Shown: positions 25,749-35,172, counted from the stretch's first letter. The stretch is 64,000 nucleotides of DNA from Streptomyces sp. QL37 (GCF_002941025.1 NZ_PTJS01000001.1:3968001-4032000), one strand, 5' to 3'. Notes: a model not told the origin generated them from the sequence alone. A program made the numbers and translations.

Positions 25749-26408
25749 TTACAGGACCGGCCGCAGGCCCAGCGGCCCCGCGATCTCCTCGGCCATCACA
25801 CGCCCCGCCTCCTCGGCCAGGTCCCCGTCACCCGGGTCCTGGTCGGTGTCCAGGCCGTCGAGCTCCTGGAGCGGCTGGTTCAGCCGGATGTGGGCGATCA
25901 GCGACTGGAGCGCGCGCAGGGCCGAGGACGCGGTGGAGCCCCAGTTGGAGAAGTACGAGAACTGCCACCACCACATGGCCTCCGCCGTGCGGTCCGCCTC
26001 GTAGTGGGCGAGGCCGTGGCCGAGGTCCGTGACCAGGTCGGCCAGGTCGTCGGAGATGCGGTGGGGCACGGGCGCCTTGCGGGGCTCGTACGGGTCGAAG
26101 ACCTCGGAGTAGACGTCGATGGGCTCCAGGAGCTCCGCGAAGCGCTCACGCAGCCCGTCGGCGTCCGGCTCGGCGCCCAGGTCCGGCTCGTAGCGCTCGT
26201 CCGGGAGGATGTCCTCGTACGCGCCGAGTCTCCCGCCGGCCAGCAGGAGCTGGGAGACCTGGAGGAGCAGGACCGGGACGGCCGTCTCGGGCTCCTCGGC
26301 CTTGGAGACCTCGGTGACCGCGACGATGAAGGTCTTGATCTGGTCCGCGATCTGGACGGCGAAGTCGTCCGGATCCTGCGTGACGGAGTTCAGCGTGGCG
26401 TCAGACAT
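25749..26408 (-). CDS. DUF5063 domain-containing protein
   Basis: A 219-residue, mostly helical, acidic cytoplasmic protein of the actinobacterial DUF5063 family; no function is known. Recognisable stretches are DDFAVQIADQIKTFIVAVTE near the start and RTAEAMWWWQFSYFSNWG, an aromatic-rich core segment. ATG 26408 follows GGGAGGT; a longer frame upstream is not supported. It sits between recR and ask on the same strand, a common order in Streptomyces, which suggests housekeeping rather than accessory DNA. Confidence 0.85.
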   Translation of the reverse strand: MSDATLNSVTQDPDDFAVQIADQIKTFIVAVTEVSKAEEPETAVPVLLLQVSQLLLAGGRLGAYEDILPDERYEPDLGAEPDADGLRERFAELLEPIDVYSEVFDPYEPRKAPVPHRISDDLADLVTDLGHGLAHYEADRTAEAMWWWQFSYFSNWGSTASSALRALQSLIAHIRLNQPLQELDGLDTDQDPGDGDLAEEAGRVMAEEIAGPLGLRPVL

Positions 26409-26491
26409 CGAGGGGACCTCCCGTGGGCACGGTCGCGAACGGTGGGTAGAACATAGCGCCGCCGCGCATAAAGCCGCAGTCAGATGCCGGG

Positions 26492-27091
26492 TCACACATC
26501 GAGCAGCCGCCTTCCCTCGAAGGCGCGGCCGAGGGTGACCTCGTCCGCGTACTCCAGGTCGCCGCCCACGGGCAGCCCGCTGGCCAGCCGTGTCACCCGC
26601 AGGCCCATCGGCTTGACCATCCGGGCGAGGTACGTCGCCGTGGCCTCGCCCTCCAGGTTGGGGTCGGTCGCCAGGATCAGCTCCGTGATGGAGCCGTCCG
26701 CGAGCCGGGCCAGCAGCTCCCTGATGCGCAGATCGTCGGGGCCGACGCCCTCGATGGGGCTGATCGCGCCGCCGAGCACGTGGTAGCGGCCCCGGAACTC
26801 ACGGGTCCGCTCGATCGCCACGACGTCCTTGGGCTCCTCGACCACGCAGATGACCGAGCGGTCACGGCGCGCGTCCCGGCAGATGCCGCACTGCTCCTGC
26901 TGTGCGACGTTGCCGCAGATCTCGCAGAAGCGGACCTTGTCCTTGACCTCGAGGAGGGCGTGGGCGAGACGGCGTACGTCGGTGGGCTCGGCCTGGAGGA
27001 TGTGGAAGGCGATCCGCTGCGCGCTCTTGGGACCGACGCCCGGCAGCCTGCCCAGCTCGTCGATCAGCTCCTGAACCACGCCTTCGTACAA
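26492..27091 (-). CDS. recR: Recombination mediator RecR
   Basis: A 199-residue protein that works with RecO to load RecA at gaps. The N-terminal HhH region is [20 protein letters not shown], the four-cysteine zinc site is [16 protein letters not shown], and the Toprim domain is [20 protein letters not shown] with the RYHVLGG motif. The start codon is TTG 27091 with AAGGAG at a good distance; no ATG fits. It follows ybaB by 60 bp on the same strand, as in most bacteria. Confidence 0.96.
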   Translation of the reverse strand: MYEGVVQELIDELGRLPGVGPKSAQRIAFHILQAEPTDVRRLAHALLEVKDKVRFCEICGNVAQQEQCGICRDARRDRSVICVVEEPKDVVAIERTREFRGRYHVLGGAISPIEGVGPDDLRIRELLARLADGSITELILATDPNLEGEATATYLARMVKPMGLRVTRLASGLPVGGDLEYADEVTLGRAFEGRRLLDV

Positions 27092-27151
27092 CGGAACGCC
27101 TCTCCTTCTTCCTGCTCGTACCGTATCCGGTACGAGTGGGTGGCCACAGGG

Positions 27152-27487
27152 TCAGAACGGGAGACCCGGCATGCCGCCCAGGCCCTGGGCCAGTGGGCCC
27201 AGCTTCTGCTGCTGGAGCTGCTGCGCGTTCTCGTTCGCCGCCTGGACTGCCGCGACCACGAGGTCGGCCAGCGTCTCGGTGTCCTCCGGGTCCACGGCGC
27301 CGGGATCGATCACCAGGGCGCGGAGCTCGCCGGACCCGGTCACGGTGGCCTTCACGAGACCACCGCCCGCCTGTCCCTCGACCTCGGTCCTGGCCAGCTC
27401 CTCCTGGGCATCGGCGAGATCCTGCTGCATCTTCTGGGCCTGCTGGAGCAGCTGCTGCATGTTGGGCTGGCCACCACCGGGAATCAC
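27152..27487 (-). CDS. YbaB/EbfC-family nucleoid-associated protein
   Basis: A 111-residue DNA-binding protein. [19 protein letters not shown] is the long first helix and [20 protein letters not shown] the conserved beta hairpin of the YbaB fold, which forms tweezer-like dimers on DNA. GTG 27487 has AGGAG six bases upstream; upstream open frame is not conserved. It is co-directional with recR, the classical pairing. Confidence 0.93.
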   Translation of the reverse strand: MIPGGGQPNMQQLLQQAQKMQQDLADAQEELARTEVEGQAGGGLVKATVTGSGELRALVIDPGAVDPEDTETLADLVVAAVQAANENAQQLQQQKLGPLAQGLGGMPGLPF

Positions 27488-27697
27488 GGTCACTCCTGGC
27501 ACTTCGACGACGGATTGTTTCGGTATGCCGAGCCTACGTGTTCGCCCGACGCCGCGCCCCACCCGCCGGGGACCAACTCTTTCGGGTGAGTTCTGAAAAC
27601 CGCCTGCCGGGCTCCTATACCTGACCAGAGGCCGTGCCCAGGCGGGAATCCCGCGATTTCGACCCCGCGGCCCACCATTCGGCGGTAGGAAGAGCAT

Positions 27698-27741
27698 GCG
27701 TATCCGTACCCATACGCACAGCGAAGGTAACGCAGAGTTAC
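27698..27741. promoter_or_regulatory. Two inverted repeats upstream of SLATT-like gene
   Basis: GCGTAT-N8-ATACGC (27698-27717) and GTAAC-GCAGA-GTTAC (27727-27741) stand ten bases apart in the 361-bp gap between ybaB and the SLATT-like gene. No other gene is seen in 27488-27848. They could be operators or leader hairpins. Confidence 0.35.
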
Positions 27742-27848
27742 ACGGGTGGGGGCCCCGGTCATATGCCGGTACCCGCCCCCTCCGTGACCGAGAACCGTGC
27801 CGATCCGCGTCGATACGCGCCGAACGCAGAGTGCAGAGGAGTGCCCCG

Positions 27849-28637
27849 GTGAGTCAGCCGGAGATGCAGCCCGAGGGGCCGCCCCGCAAGGAGCCCGGCG
27901 CGGGATCCGGTGCCGGCACCGGAACCGAACGGTCCGGTTCACGCTACGGTTCGAGCCCCCGGGACCTGACCGGCCGCGCCTTCCCCCTCGGAGACTGGGG
28001 TGAACCGGCCGAGCGGCTCGACGAGCTCTACCGGTGGGTCGAGGCCGGTGCCATGGAGACCGCCGACTGGTATCTGCGCGACCGGGTCCGCAAGCGGCGC
28101 ACGGCCAGACTGCTCCGGCTCGGCACGGCGGCCGGGGTGGTCGCGGGCGCGGCCCTCCCGCTGCTCGACCTGACCGGGGAGCTGCACGGGTCGGCCGGCT
28201 GGGGCTATCTGTCGCTGCTGCTGGGCGCCGCGTGCATGGCGTGCGACCGGTACTTCGGCCTGACCTCCGGCTGGATAAGGAACCTCGCGACGGCACAGGC
28301 CGTGCAGCGGCGCCTGCAGGTGCTGCAGTTCGACTGGTCCTCCGAGTGCGTCCGAGAGGTGCTCGGGCCGACGGAGGGCACCGCCAGCGAGGCCGCGGAG
28401 CGGTGCCTGGGGGTGCTGCGACGGTTCTCCGAGGACATCACCGAGCTCGTCCGCATGGAGACGGCGGACTGGATGGTGGAGTTCCGGGCGGGGCCCGCGC
28501 CCATGGGGATGCAGTCGCTGGTGACGGGTGGGCCCGGGGGCCGCCCCGAGCCGGGAGCCGCACCCGGCCGGCTCACCATGCCCGCGGCGGTCCGGCCGAA
28601 CATGCCGCGCCAGCGGCCGCCGGAGCCGCCCCGCTGA
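27849..28637 (+). CDS. SLATT-domain-like two-helix membrane protein
   Basis: A 262-residue protein. The first 45 residues are Gly/Pro/Ser-rich. A helix with [19 protein letters not shown] and KRRTARLLR leads into two hydrophobic helices (about 88-108 and 113-133, [20 protein letters not shown]), followed by a cytoplasmic helical region. This layout matches SLATT proteins, a group predicted from comparative genomics to act as pore-forming effectors in nucleotide-signalled conflict systems; here it appears as a core-genome gene. GTG 27849 has GAGGAG eight bases upstream. The C-terminal tail is Pro/Arg-rich. It is divergent from ybaB-recR, and its function is not known. Confidence 0.7.
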   Translation: MSQPEMQPEGPPRKEPGAGSGAGTGTERSGSRYGSSPRDLTGRAFPLGDWGEPAERLDELYRWVEAGAMETADWYLRDRVRKRRTARLLRLGTAAGVVAGAALPLLDLTGELHGSAGWGYLSLLLGAACMACDRYFGLTSGWIRNLATAQAVQRRLQVLQFDWSSECVREVLGPTEGTASEAAERCLGVLRRFSEDITELVRMETADWMVEFRAGPAPMGMQSLVTGGPGGRPEPGAAPGRLTMPAAVRPNMPRQRPPEPPR

Positions 28638-28638
28638 A

Positions 28639-28697
28639 GCCCGAGCCACCCCGCCGAAGCTGGAGCCACCCCGCCGAGCCCGAGCCGCCCCGCCGAG
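28639..28697. repeat. Three tandem copies of a 20-bp unit
   Basis: Three units sharing GAGCC-CCCCGCCGA follow the stop of the SLATT-like gene. They resemble its last codons (PEPPR), so they probably arose by slippage from the coding end. Confidence 0.7.
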
Positions 28698-28710
28698 GAG
28701 GCGGGGCGGC
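28684..28710. terminator. Terminator between convergent genes
   Basis: GCCGCCCCGCC (28684-28694) pairs perfectly with GGCGGGGCGGC (28700-28710) around GAGGA. It can serve both the SLATT-like gene and the convergent gene ending at 28720. Confidence 0.8.
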
Positions 28711-28719
28711 CGGCACCGG

Positions 28720-29370
28720 TCAGCTGAAGATGATCATCGAGCCCTGCGCCAGGCTGCGGGTGGCCGCCGCGTGCAGGCCCAGCCAGACGTGCCGCTCCCG
28801 GGCGAAGGGGTTCTCGTCGTACGGGACCGGAGCGGCCGGCTCCTCCAGCGTGGTCGGACCGGCGGGCGGAAGGGGGGCGGCCGGAGGATTGGCCGGGTCG
28901 ATCCCGATGGACGGGGCCACGAACTCCAGCTCGCGCAGCAGACCGTGGGAGGAGCCCAGCGGGCCGCCGCCCTCCAGGAGCTGGTCGTCGGAGAGCGGCC
29001 GGGGGAAGTCCACCGGGACATACGCTCCGGCGTGGTCGTAGTGCCAGACCAGGTGCGACTCCTGCGCGCTCTGCTCGAACATCTCCAGCAACTGCTCGTA
29101 GTCCCCGCCCAGTTCGTCGACGGGCGTGACGGCCAGGCCGCTCAGCTGGAGCAGGTAGGCGCGGCGCAGGAAATGCAGGGCGTCGTAGTCGAAGCCCGCG
29201 ACCGGGGCGACGTCCCCGGTGAGTCCTGGCATGTAGGCGTAGACCGGCACGGGCGGCAGCCCGGCCTCGGTCAACGCCTTGTCGTAGACGGCGATCTCTT
29301 CGGCGAACGGGTTGTCGGGGCTGTGGCACAGCACATCGACGAGGGGGACCAGCCACAGGTCACAGGCCAC
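28720..29370 (-). CDS. Conserved-looking hypothetical protein
   Basis: I do not recognise a named family. The 216-residue protein is acidic, soluble and has no signal peptide. The opening CDLWLVPLVDVLCHSPDNPF, the central HLVWHYDHAGAYVPVDFPRPL and the end RHVWLGLHAAATRSLAQGS are compact and codon-biased, as in a real gene. GTG 29370 follows GGAGAG. A Pro/Ala-rich linker separates the last 50 residues. No functional link to its neighbours can be read. Confidence 0.75.
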   Translation of the reverse strand: MACDLWLVPLVDVLCHSPDNPFAEEIAVYDKALTEAGLPPVPVYAYMPGLTGDVAPVAGFDYDALHFLRRAYLLQLSGLAVTPVDELGGDYEQLLEMFEQSAQESHLVWHYDHAGAYVPVDFPRPLSDDQLLEGGGPLGSSHGLLRELEFVAPSIGIDPANPPAAPLPPAGPTTLEEPAAPVPYDENPFARERHVWLGLHAAATRSLAQGSMIIFS

Positions 29371-29479
29371 GAAGTCTCGCTCTCCAACGGGTTCGTGCGA
29401 TGGTCGGGACAGCGTAATGCGACCGCGACCCCGCGCACAGGGTGCGGGCCGGCCGCCGTCCGCGCGGAGCGGTACGCCC

Positions 29480-30193
29480 TCAGGTGTGGCCCGGGTGCGG
29501 GGGGTCGCCGGCCGCCAGCCGGTCCGCCCACTCCAGCCCGTGCGCGTAGTAGCCGTCCAGCACCGCGCGCACGGCCGGCCCGTCGGCGGCCGAGATCGCC
29601 TCCACCAGCTCCTGGTGGCCGTTCCACAGCCAGTCGCGCACGTCGCCGTCCCCGCGCAGGTACGGGACGGCGAAGGCCCAGGCCTGCATCCGCAGCCGTT
29701 GCAGGAAGTCGTTGATGTAGGCGTTGCCGATGACGGCGCCCAGCTCCCGCCAGAACCGCAGGTCGTAGCCGATGAGGATGTCGAGGTCGCCGCTGCGCGT
29801 CGCCCGCGCCGCCTCCTCGCCCCGGCGGCGTACGGAGACGAGGGCGGCCCGGTGCGCGCCGATCACAGCGGGCGCCGAACCGGACCCGTCGAAGATCCTC
29901 CGGAACACCCCGTCTATGACCAGGGCGCGCGCCTCCACCATCGCCCGGTAGTCGGCGACGGAGAACTCCCGGACGCGGAAGCCGCGGTGCTGGTCGGATT
30001 CGAGCAGCCCCTGCGCGGAGAGATCGAAGAGCGCTTCCCGGACGGGCGTCGCGGACACCCCGTACTGCTCGGCGATCTGCTTGACGGTGAACTCCACCCG
30101 TGGCCGCAGGCGCCCGGCGAGCACTTCGTCACGCAGTGCGTCGGCGATCTGCTGCCGCAGCGTACTGCGGGTCACACCTCCGCTCGCACCCAT
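29480..30193 (-). CDS. GntR-family regulator, FCD type
   Basis: A 237-residue regulator. The winged helix is LRQQIADALRDEVLAG ... VKQIAEQYGVSATPVREALF, followed by the helical FCD sensor domain with DLRFWRELGAVIGN and NGHQELVEAISAADGPAV metal/ligand residues. ATG 30193 has GGGAGGGG five bases before it. The class III aminotransferase gene lies upstream on the same strand, ending 98 bp before this start, so the regulator may govern that enzyme; the gap is too short to define an operator. Confidence 0.9.
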   Translation of the reverse strand: MGASGGVTRSTLRQQIADALRDEVLAGRLRPRVEFTVKQIAEQYGVSATPVREALFDLSAQGLLESDQHRGFRVREFSVADYRAMVEARALVIDGVFRRIFDGSGSAPAVIGAHRAALVSVRRRGEEAARATRSGDLDILIGYDLRFWRELGAVIGNAYINDFLQRLRMQAWAFAVPYLRGDGDVRDWLWNGHQELVEAISAADGPAVRAVLDGYYAHGLEWADRLAAGDPPHPGHT

Positions 30194-30291
30194 GGCGCCC
30201 CCTCCCGTTCTCGGCTTGGGTCACCTTAGACCGACCGACCGACGGGAGACGGCGCCACATCCGGGCTGCTCACACCGTGCGCACGCCGGAT

Positions 30292-31665
30292 CTACAGCGT
30301 GTGCTCGTCGGCCACCGAGAGGGCCGCGTCGAGAGCCGCGAGGCCCTCCTTCGCCTCGGCCTCGGTGATGTTGCAGGCGGGGACGACGTGGGTCCGGTTC
30401 ATGTTGACGAAGGGCCAGAGACCGTGCTTCCGGCAGGCCGCGCCGAAGGCCGCCATCGGGGCGTTGGCCTCGCCGGTCGCGTTGTACGGGACCAGGGGCT
30501 CGCGGGTCTCCCTGTCGCGGACCAGCTCCAGCGCCCAGAAGGCGCCGATTCCGCGCACCTCACCGACGGACGGGTGACGCTCGGCGAGCTCGCGCAGACC
30601 GGGGCCGAGCACGTGCTCGCCGAGGTGTGCGGCACTCTCGACGACCTTCTCGTCCTCCATCACGTTGATCGTCGCGACAACCGCGGCGCAGGCCAGCGGG
30701 TGACCGGAGTAGGTGAGCCCGCCGGGGTAGGGCCGGGTCTCGAAGGTGGCGGCGATCTCCGCGCTGATCGCGACGCCGCCGAGCGGCACGTAACCGGAGT
30801 TGACGCCCTTCGCGAACGTCATCAGGTCCGGCACCACGCCGTCGTGGTCCGCGGCGAACCACTTCCCTGTGCGCCCGAAGCCGGCCATCACCTCGTCCAG
30901 CACGAACACGATCCCGTAGCGGTCGCAGATCTCGCGGACGCCCGCGAGATAGCCGGGGGGCGGCGTCATGATGCCCGCCGTGCCGGGGATCGTCTCCAGG
31001 ACGACGGCGGCGACGGTCGCCGGACCCTCGAAGGCGAGCGTGTCCTCGAGGTGTTGGAGCGCGCGGGCGCACTCCTCGGCCTCCGTCTGCGCGTAGAACG
31101 GGGACCGGTAGAGGAACGGCGCCCAGAAACGGACGACGCCCGCCGAACCGGTGTCGGACGCCCAGCGGCGTGGGTCGCCGGTGAGGTTGATCGCCGTGGC
31201 GGTGGCGCCGTGGTACGAGCGGAAGGCGGAGAGCACCTTGTGGCGCCCGGTGTGCAGCCGGGCCATGCGGACCGCGTTCTCGACGGCTTCGGCACCGCCG
31301 TTGGTGAAGAAGATCTTGTCCAGGTCGCCGGGGGTCCGCTCGGCGATGAGACGTGCCGCCTCCGAACGCGCCTCGACGGCGAAGGCGGGGGCGAACGTGG
31401 CGAGCCTGCCCGCCTGTTCCTGGATCGCCGCCACGACGGTGGGGTGCTGGTAGCCGATGTTGGTGAAGACGAGACCGCTGCTGAAGTCCAGGTAGCGATT
31501 GCCGTCGTAATCCCAGAAGTACGCCCCCTCGGCGCCGGCGACGGCGAGCGGGTCGATCAGACCCTGGGCGGACCAGGAGTGGAACACGTGCGCGCGGTCG
31601 GCGGCCTTCACGGCCGCGCCCGCTGCGGAGTCGACGTACGGGGCGCGAGGGGCATCGGGGCTCAT
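30292..31665 (-). CDS. Class III PLP-dependent aminotransferase
   Basis: A 457-residue omega-type aminotransferase. The PLP lysine is Lys286 (TFAKGVNSG), the Asp that pairs with the pyridine nitrogen is Asp257 (VFVLDEVMAGFGRTG), and the phosphate-binding segment is TNGGAEAVENAVRMAR with SYHGAT. The fold type suits beta-alanine, taurine, GABA or diamine substrates with pyruvate or 2-oxoglutarate; the exact one is not readable. ATG 31665 follows a family-like start. It is followed by a GntR regulator, suggesting nitrogen-source catabolism. Confidence 0.9.
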   Translation of the reverse strand: MSPDAPRAPYVDSAAGAAVKAADRAHVFHSWSAQGLIDPLAVAGAEGAYFWDYDGNRYLDFSSGLVFTNIGYQHPTVVAAIQEQAGRLATFAPAFAVEARSEAARLIAERTPGDLDKIFFTNGGAEAVENAVRMARLHTGRHKVLSAFRSYHGATATAINLTGDPRRWASDTGSAGVVRFWAPFLYRSPFYAQTEAEECARALQHLEDTLAFEGPATVAAVVLETIPGTAGIMTPPPGYLAGVREICDRYGIVFVLDEVMAGFGRTGKWFAADHDGVVPDLMTFAKGVNSGYVPLGGVAISAEIAATFETRPYPGGLTYSGHPLACAAVVATINVMEDEKVVESAAHLGEHVLGPGLRELAERHPSVGEVRGIGAFWALELVRDRETREPLVPYNATGEANAPMAAFGAACRKHGLWPFVNMNRTHVVPACNITEAEAKEGLAALDAALSVADEHTL

Positions 31666-31776
31666 GCGGCGAGCGTATGCGGCCGCGCGGGGCGCCCTCC
31701 ATGGCCACTGTGTATGGCGTGGGCCACACGACTCGGCAGGGTGTCGGGTCCCCGGACACGAGGGCCCGAACCGATT

Positions 31777-31809
31777 GACAGCCTACTGTCGTCATGACAG
31801 CATGCTGTC
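31777..31809 (+). promoter_or_regulatory. Two GACAG-N4-CTGTC palindromes (MarR operator candidates)
   Basis: GACAGCCTACTGTC (31777-31790) and the perfect palindrome GACAGCATGCTGTC (31796-31809) lie 19 bp apart, nearly two helical turns. A TTGACA -35-like hexamer at 31775-31780 overlaps the first site. They precede a DJ-1/MarR operon, so autoregulation by MarR is likely. Confidence 0.7.
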
Positions 31810-31860
31810 GTATAGCTCGAAGTGTGCAAGGTTCTCACCAGTCTCCCGACGGAGGTCACC

Positions 31861-32472
31861 ATGACCGGCACGATCGCCCACCTGGCCGTCTACGACACCT
31901 TCGCCGACTGGGAGCCGGGCTTCGCCACGGCCCAGCTGACCGATCACGGCCACACCGTGCGGACCGTCGGCCTCACCACCGCGCCCGTCACCACCATGGG
32001 CGGGGTGCGCGTCCAGCCCGACCTGGCACTGGCCGACCTGGCGCCCGGCGACAGCGGACTGCTGATCCTCACCGGGGCCTCGCTCTGGGACACCGGAGAC
32101 ACGCTCGCCCCCTTCGCCCGTGCGGCACGGGACTTCCTGGGCGCCGGCGTGCCCGTGGCGGCCATCTGCGGGGCAACCGCGGGGCTGGCCCGCGAAGGGC
32201 TGCTCGACGACCGCTCACACACGAGCGCCGCCTCCTTCTACCTCGCCGCCACGGGATACGCGGGCGGCGCGCACTACGTGGAGGCCGACGCGGTGACGGA
32301 CACCGGCGGGGCGTCGCGCGGCGCTCTCGTCACGGCGGGGCCGACCGAGCCGATCGCCTTCGCCCGCGAGATCTTCGAGCTGCTCGGGGTGTTCGAACCG
32401 AGAAAGCTGGACGCCTGGTACCGGCTCTTCCACGACTCGGACGCGAGCGCCTACGAGGAGCTGAACGGATGA
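31861..32472 (+). CDS. DJ-1/PfpI-family protein
   Basis: A 203-residue glutamine-amidotransferase-like protein. The nucleophile elbow AAICGATAGLA carries the expected Cys, followed by a His region (RSHTSAASFY). YDTFADWEPG at the start is typical of the bacterial type-1 amidotransferase-like DJ-1 group, whose members include deglycase-like or isonitrile-hydratase-like enzymes and sensors. ATG 31861 has GGAGG at six bases. Its stop overlaps the marR start as ATGA, so the two form an operon. Confidence 0.88.
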   Translation: MTGTIAHLAVYDTFADWEPGFATAQLTDHGHTVRTVGLTTAPVTTMGGVRVQPDLALADLAPGDSGLLILTGASLWDTGDTLAPFARAARDFLGAGVPVAAICGATAGLAREGLLDDRSHTSAASFYLAATGYAGGAHYVEADAVTDTGGASRGALVTAGPTEPIAFAREIFELLGVFEPRKLDAWYRLFHDSDASAYEELNG

Positions 32473-32963
32473 GCGACACGGCCGACGGGAACGCCGACAA
32501 CCCCTCCCTGCTCAGCCGCACCGCGATCGGGGTGTTCCGGCTCAACGGCCGGTTCCTCTCCGTCGCCGACGAGCTGGCCGGGCCCGCCGGGCTCACGGCG
32601 GCCCGGTGGCAGGTCCTCGGCGCGGTCCTCACGGAGCCGCTTCCCGTGTCGGGCATCGCCCGTTCGATGGGGATCACCCGGCAGAGCGTGCAGCGGATCG
32701 CCGACCTGCTGGTCGACCGGGGCCTCGCCGAATACGTGGCGAACCCGGCCCACCGGAGGGCCAAGCTGCTCCGGCCCACCGAGGAGGGCCGGACGGCGGT
32801 GAGCCGGATCGTCCCCGCCCACGCGGAGTTCGCGGCGCGGCTGGCCGAGGCGCTGGGCGAGGAGGAGTTCGCGCGGACAGCCCAGGCGCTTGAGCGGCTC
32901 TCGGACGCCATGGACGCACTGTCGTCCCCGGCCGGACAGCAGCGGGAATCCTCCGGGGCCTGA
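32469..32963 (+). CDS. MarR-family regulator
   Basis: A 164-residue winged-helix repressor. The recognition region is LPVSGIARSMGITRQSVQRIADLLVDRGL followed by the wing NPAHRRAKLLRPTEEG. ATG 32469 overlaps the DJ-1 gene stop. MarR proteins bind palindromes as dimers; the twin GACAG-CTGTC sites upstream of the operon are the obvious candidates. The operon may respond to reactive carbonyl or phenolic compounds (inference). Confidence 0.9.
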   Translation: MSDTADGNADNPSLLSRTAIGVFRLNGRFLSVADELAGPAGLTAARWQVLGAVLTEPLPVSGIARSMGITRQSVQRIADLLVDRGLAEYVANPAHRRAKLLRPTEEGRTAVSRIVPAHAEFAARLAEALGEEEFARTAQALERLSDAMDALSSPAGQQRESSGA

Positions 32964-33039
32964 GGGGCGGCAGCCGGGCCACCGGCGCCGCTATTCTCGA
33001 ACCACGGTCCGCCACGGCCGTACGGGGGAGGAGGCGCAC

Positions 33040-34467
33040 ATGGAGAAGCTGGGCTCCGGCGATCCGCAACGGATCGGCAGCTACCGCCTGTTGGGGCGCC
33101 TCGGCGCCGGCGGGATGGGCCAGGTGTTCCTGGCCCGCTCGGACCGGGGCCGCACCGTCGCCATCAAGCTGGTCCGCCCCGAGCTCGCCGAACTGCAGCA
33201 CTTCCGCGACCGCTTCCGGGCGGAGGTGCAGGCCGCCCGGCGGGTAGGCGGTTCCTGGACCGCGCCGGTGCTCGACGCCGGGGTGGACGCCGCGGTGCCC
33301 TGGGTGGCCACCGGTTACGTCGCGGGCCCCTCGCTCCACCGGATCGTCTCGGGACTCCCGGGCGCCCCGGTGGCCGGATCGGGGGCGTACGGTCCGCTCC
33401 CCGAACGCTCCGTCCGCATCCTGGGCGCCGGGCTCGCGGGGGCCCTCCAGGACATCCACGGGGCCGGGCTGATCCACCGTGACCTGAAGCCGTCCAACGT
33501 CCTGATCACGATCGACGGCCCCCGGGTCATCGACTTCGGGATCGCCCGGGCCCTGGAGACCGTCACCGACGGCGGCATCACCCGCACCGGCGCGATGATC
33601 GGCTCACCCGGATTCATGTCGCCCGAGCAGGTGCGGGGCGAGCGTGTGACGCCCGCGTGCGATGTGTTCTGCCTCGGCTCCGTGCTGGCGTACGCGGCCT
33701 CCGGACGTCTGCCGTTCGGTGTGGCGGACAGCGGGGCCCACGCGCTGATGTTCCGGATCGCGCAGGAGGATCCCGACCTCACCGGCGTGCCCGTCGACCT
33801 GGTCGAGCTCATCCGGGACTGCCTGGCGAAGGACCCGGCCGCGCGGCCCTCCACGGGCACCGTCCTGGAGCGGCTCGGGGACACGGACTCGGCGGAGCCG
33901 TGGCTTCCGGGCGCGCTGATCGCCCAGCTGGGACGGCACGCCGTGGAGCTGCTGGACTCCGAGGACCCGGAGGAGGGCCCCGCCGAGGGCCCGCGGGCGG
34001 CGCCGCCCGCGCCCGTGCCGCCCGCTCCCACGAGGCCCGCACCACACCCGCCGGTACGGCCTCCCGGCGCCACACACGGGGTCCCCACCGCGGTGGGCCC
34101 GCACGCCCCGGCGGGGCGGCCGGGGGCGTACGGCCCCCCGCGACAGCCCGCCCCCGCCCCCCCCCCCCCGCCGGAAACACCCCCCCCCGCCCCCCGGCAA
34201 CCCCCCCCCCCCTTCTTCCCTCTCTCCCCCACCCCCCCCCCCACGGGCCCCCCCCCCCGGGCCCCCGCGGGGGCCCCCCCCCGGGGCCCCGCCCCCGGCC
34301 CCCCCCCCGGTCCCCGGAGTCCCGCAGCTCCACCGCGTGCCGTCCCCGCTGGGCGATCAGCGCGCCCGGAAGCCACGGCTCCGCCGAGTCCGTGTCCCCG
34401 AGCCGCTCCAGGACGGTGCCCGTGGAGGGCCGCGCGGCCGGGTCCTTCGCCAGGCAGTCCCGGATGA
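33040..34467 (+). CDS. Membrane Ser/Thr protein kinase, kinase half (gene disrupted)
   Basis: The kinase part is intact from ATG 33040 (AGGAGG upstream) to about 33960. The Gly loop is GRLGAGGMGQVFLA, the ATP lysine is in VAIKLV, the catalytic loop is IHRDLKPSN, the metal loop is VIDFGIAR and the activation end is GFMSPEQ. A Pro-rich linker then begins (PAPVPPAPTRPAPHPP). From about 34140 the reading frame runs through poly-C tracts and then into a reversed copy of the kinase domain, ending at 34467 without meaning. The true protein should continue into the membrane segment and sensor domain found at 35173-35744 in another frame. A sequencing or assembly error is the simplest explanation. Confidence 0.8.
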   Translation: MEKLGSGDPQRIGSYRLLGRLGAGGMGQVFLARSDRGRTVAIKLVRPELAELQHFRDRFRAEVQAARRVGGSWTAPVLDAGVDAAVPWVATGYVAGPSLHRIVSGLPGAPVAGSGAYGPLPERSVRILGAGLAGALQDIHGAGLIHRDLKPSNVLITIDGPRVIDFGIARALETVTDGGITRTGAMIGSPGFMSPEQVRGERVTPACDVFCLGSVLAYAASGRLPFGVADSGAHALMFRIAQEDPDLTGVPVDLVELIRDCLAKDPAARPSTGTVLERLGDTDSAEPWLPGALIAQLGRHAVELLDSEDPEEGPAEGPRAAPPAPVPPAPTRPAPHPPVRPPGATHGVPTAVGPHAPAGRPGAYGPPRQPAPAPPPPPETPPPAPRQPPPPFFPLSPTPPPTGPPPRAPAGAPPRGPAPGPPPGPRSPAAPPRAVPAGRSARPEATAPPSPCPRAAPGRCPWRAARPGPSPGSPG

Positions 34468-35172
34468 GCTCGACCAGGTCGACGGGCACGCCGGTGAGGT
34501 CGGGATCCTCCTGCGCGATCCGGAACATCAGCGCGTGGGCCCCGCTGTCCGCCACACCGAACGGCAGACGTCCGGAGGCCGCGTACGCCAGCACGGAGCC
34601 GAGGCAGAACACATCGCACGCGGGCGTCACACGCTCGCCCCGCACCTGCTCGGGCGACATGAATCCGGGTGAGCCGATCATCGCGCCGGTGCGGGTGATG
34701 CCGCCGTCGGTGACGGTCTCCAGGGCCCGGGCGATCCCGAAGTCGATGACCCGGGGGCCGTCGATCGTGATCAGGACGTTGGACGGCTTCAGGTCACGGT
34801 GGATCAGCCCGGCCCCGTGGATGTCCTGGAGGGCCCCCGCGAGCCCGGCGCCCAGGATGCGGACGGAGCGTTCGGGGAGCGGACCGTACGCCCCCGGCCG
34901 CCCCGCCGGGGCGTGCGGGCCCACCGCGGAGGGGACCCCGTGTGTGGCGCCGGGAGGCCGTACCGGCGGGGGGGGGGGGGCGGGGGGGGGCCCCCCCGCG
35001 CCCCGGCCCCGCCCGCGCCGGGGGCGGGGCCCCCCTCCGGGGCCCCGGGGGGGGGGGCCCGTGGGGGGGGGGGTGGGGGGGGGCAGGGGGGGGGGGGTTG
35101 GGGGTCGGCGGCGGGGGCGGGGGGCACCGGCGCGGGCGGGGCCGCCCCCCGCCCCCACGGCGACGAGCAGGG
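34140..35172. other. Scrambled stretch with poly-C and poly-G tracts
   Basis: Runs of ten or more C occur at 34150-34270 and of G at 34970-35090, which is abnormal even for Streptomyces. CACGGG flanked by C runs near 34242 has its mirror image near 35062. Between them lies a reversed kinase copy. No normal gene can be read here. Confidence 0.8.
34317..34895 (-). repeat. Inverted copy of kinase coding sequence
   Basis: This 579-bp segment is the reverse complement of 33381-33959 with no indels (each pair of positions sums to 68276) and only a few mismatches near the ends. Continuing on, 34896-34965 is a reversed copy of the linker near 34060-34135, so the copied pieces are in a changed order, joined at GGGGGCGTACGG. 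Confidence 0.93.
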
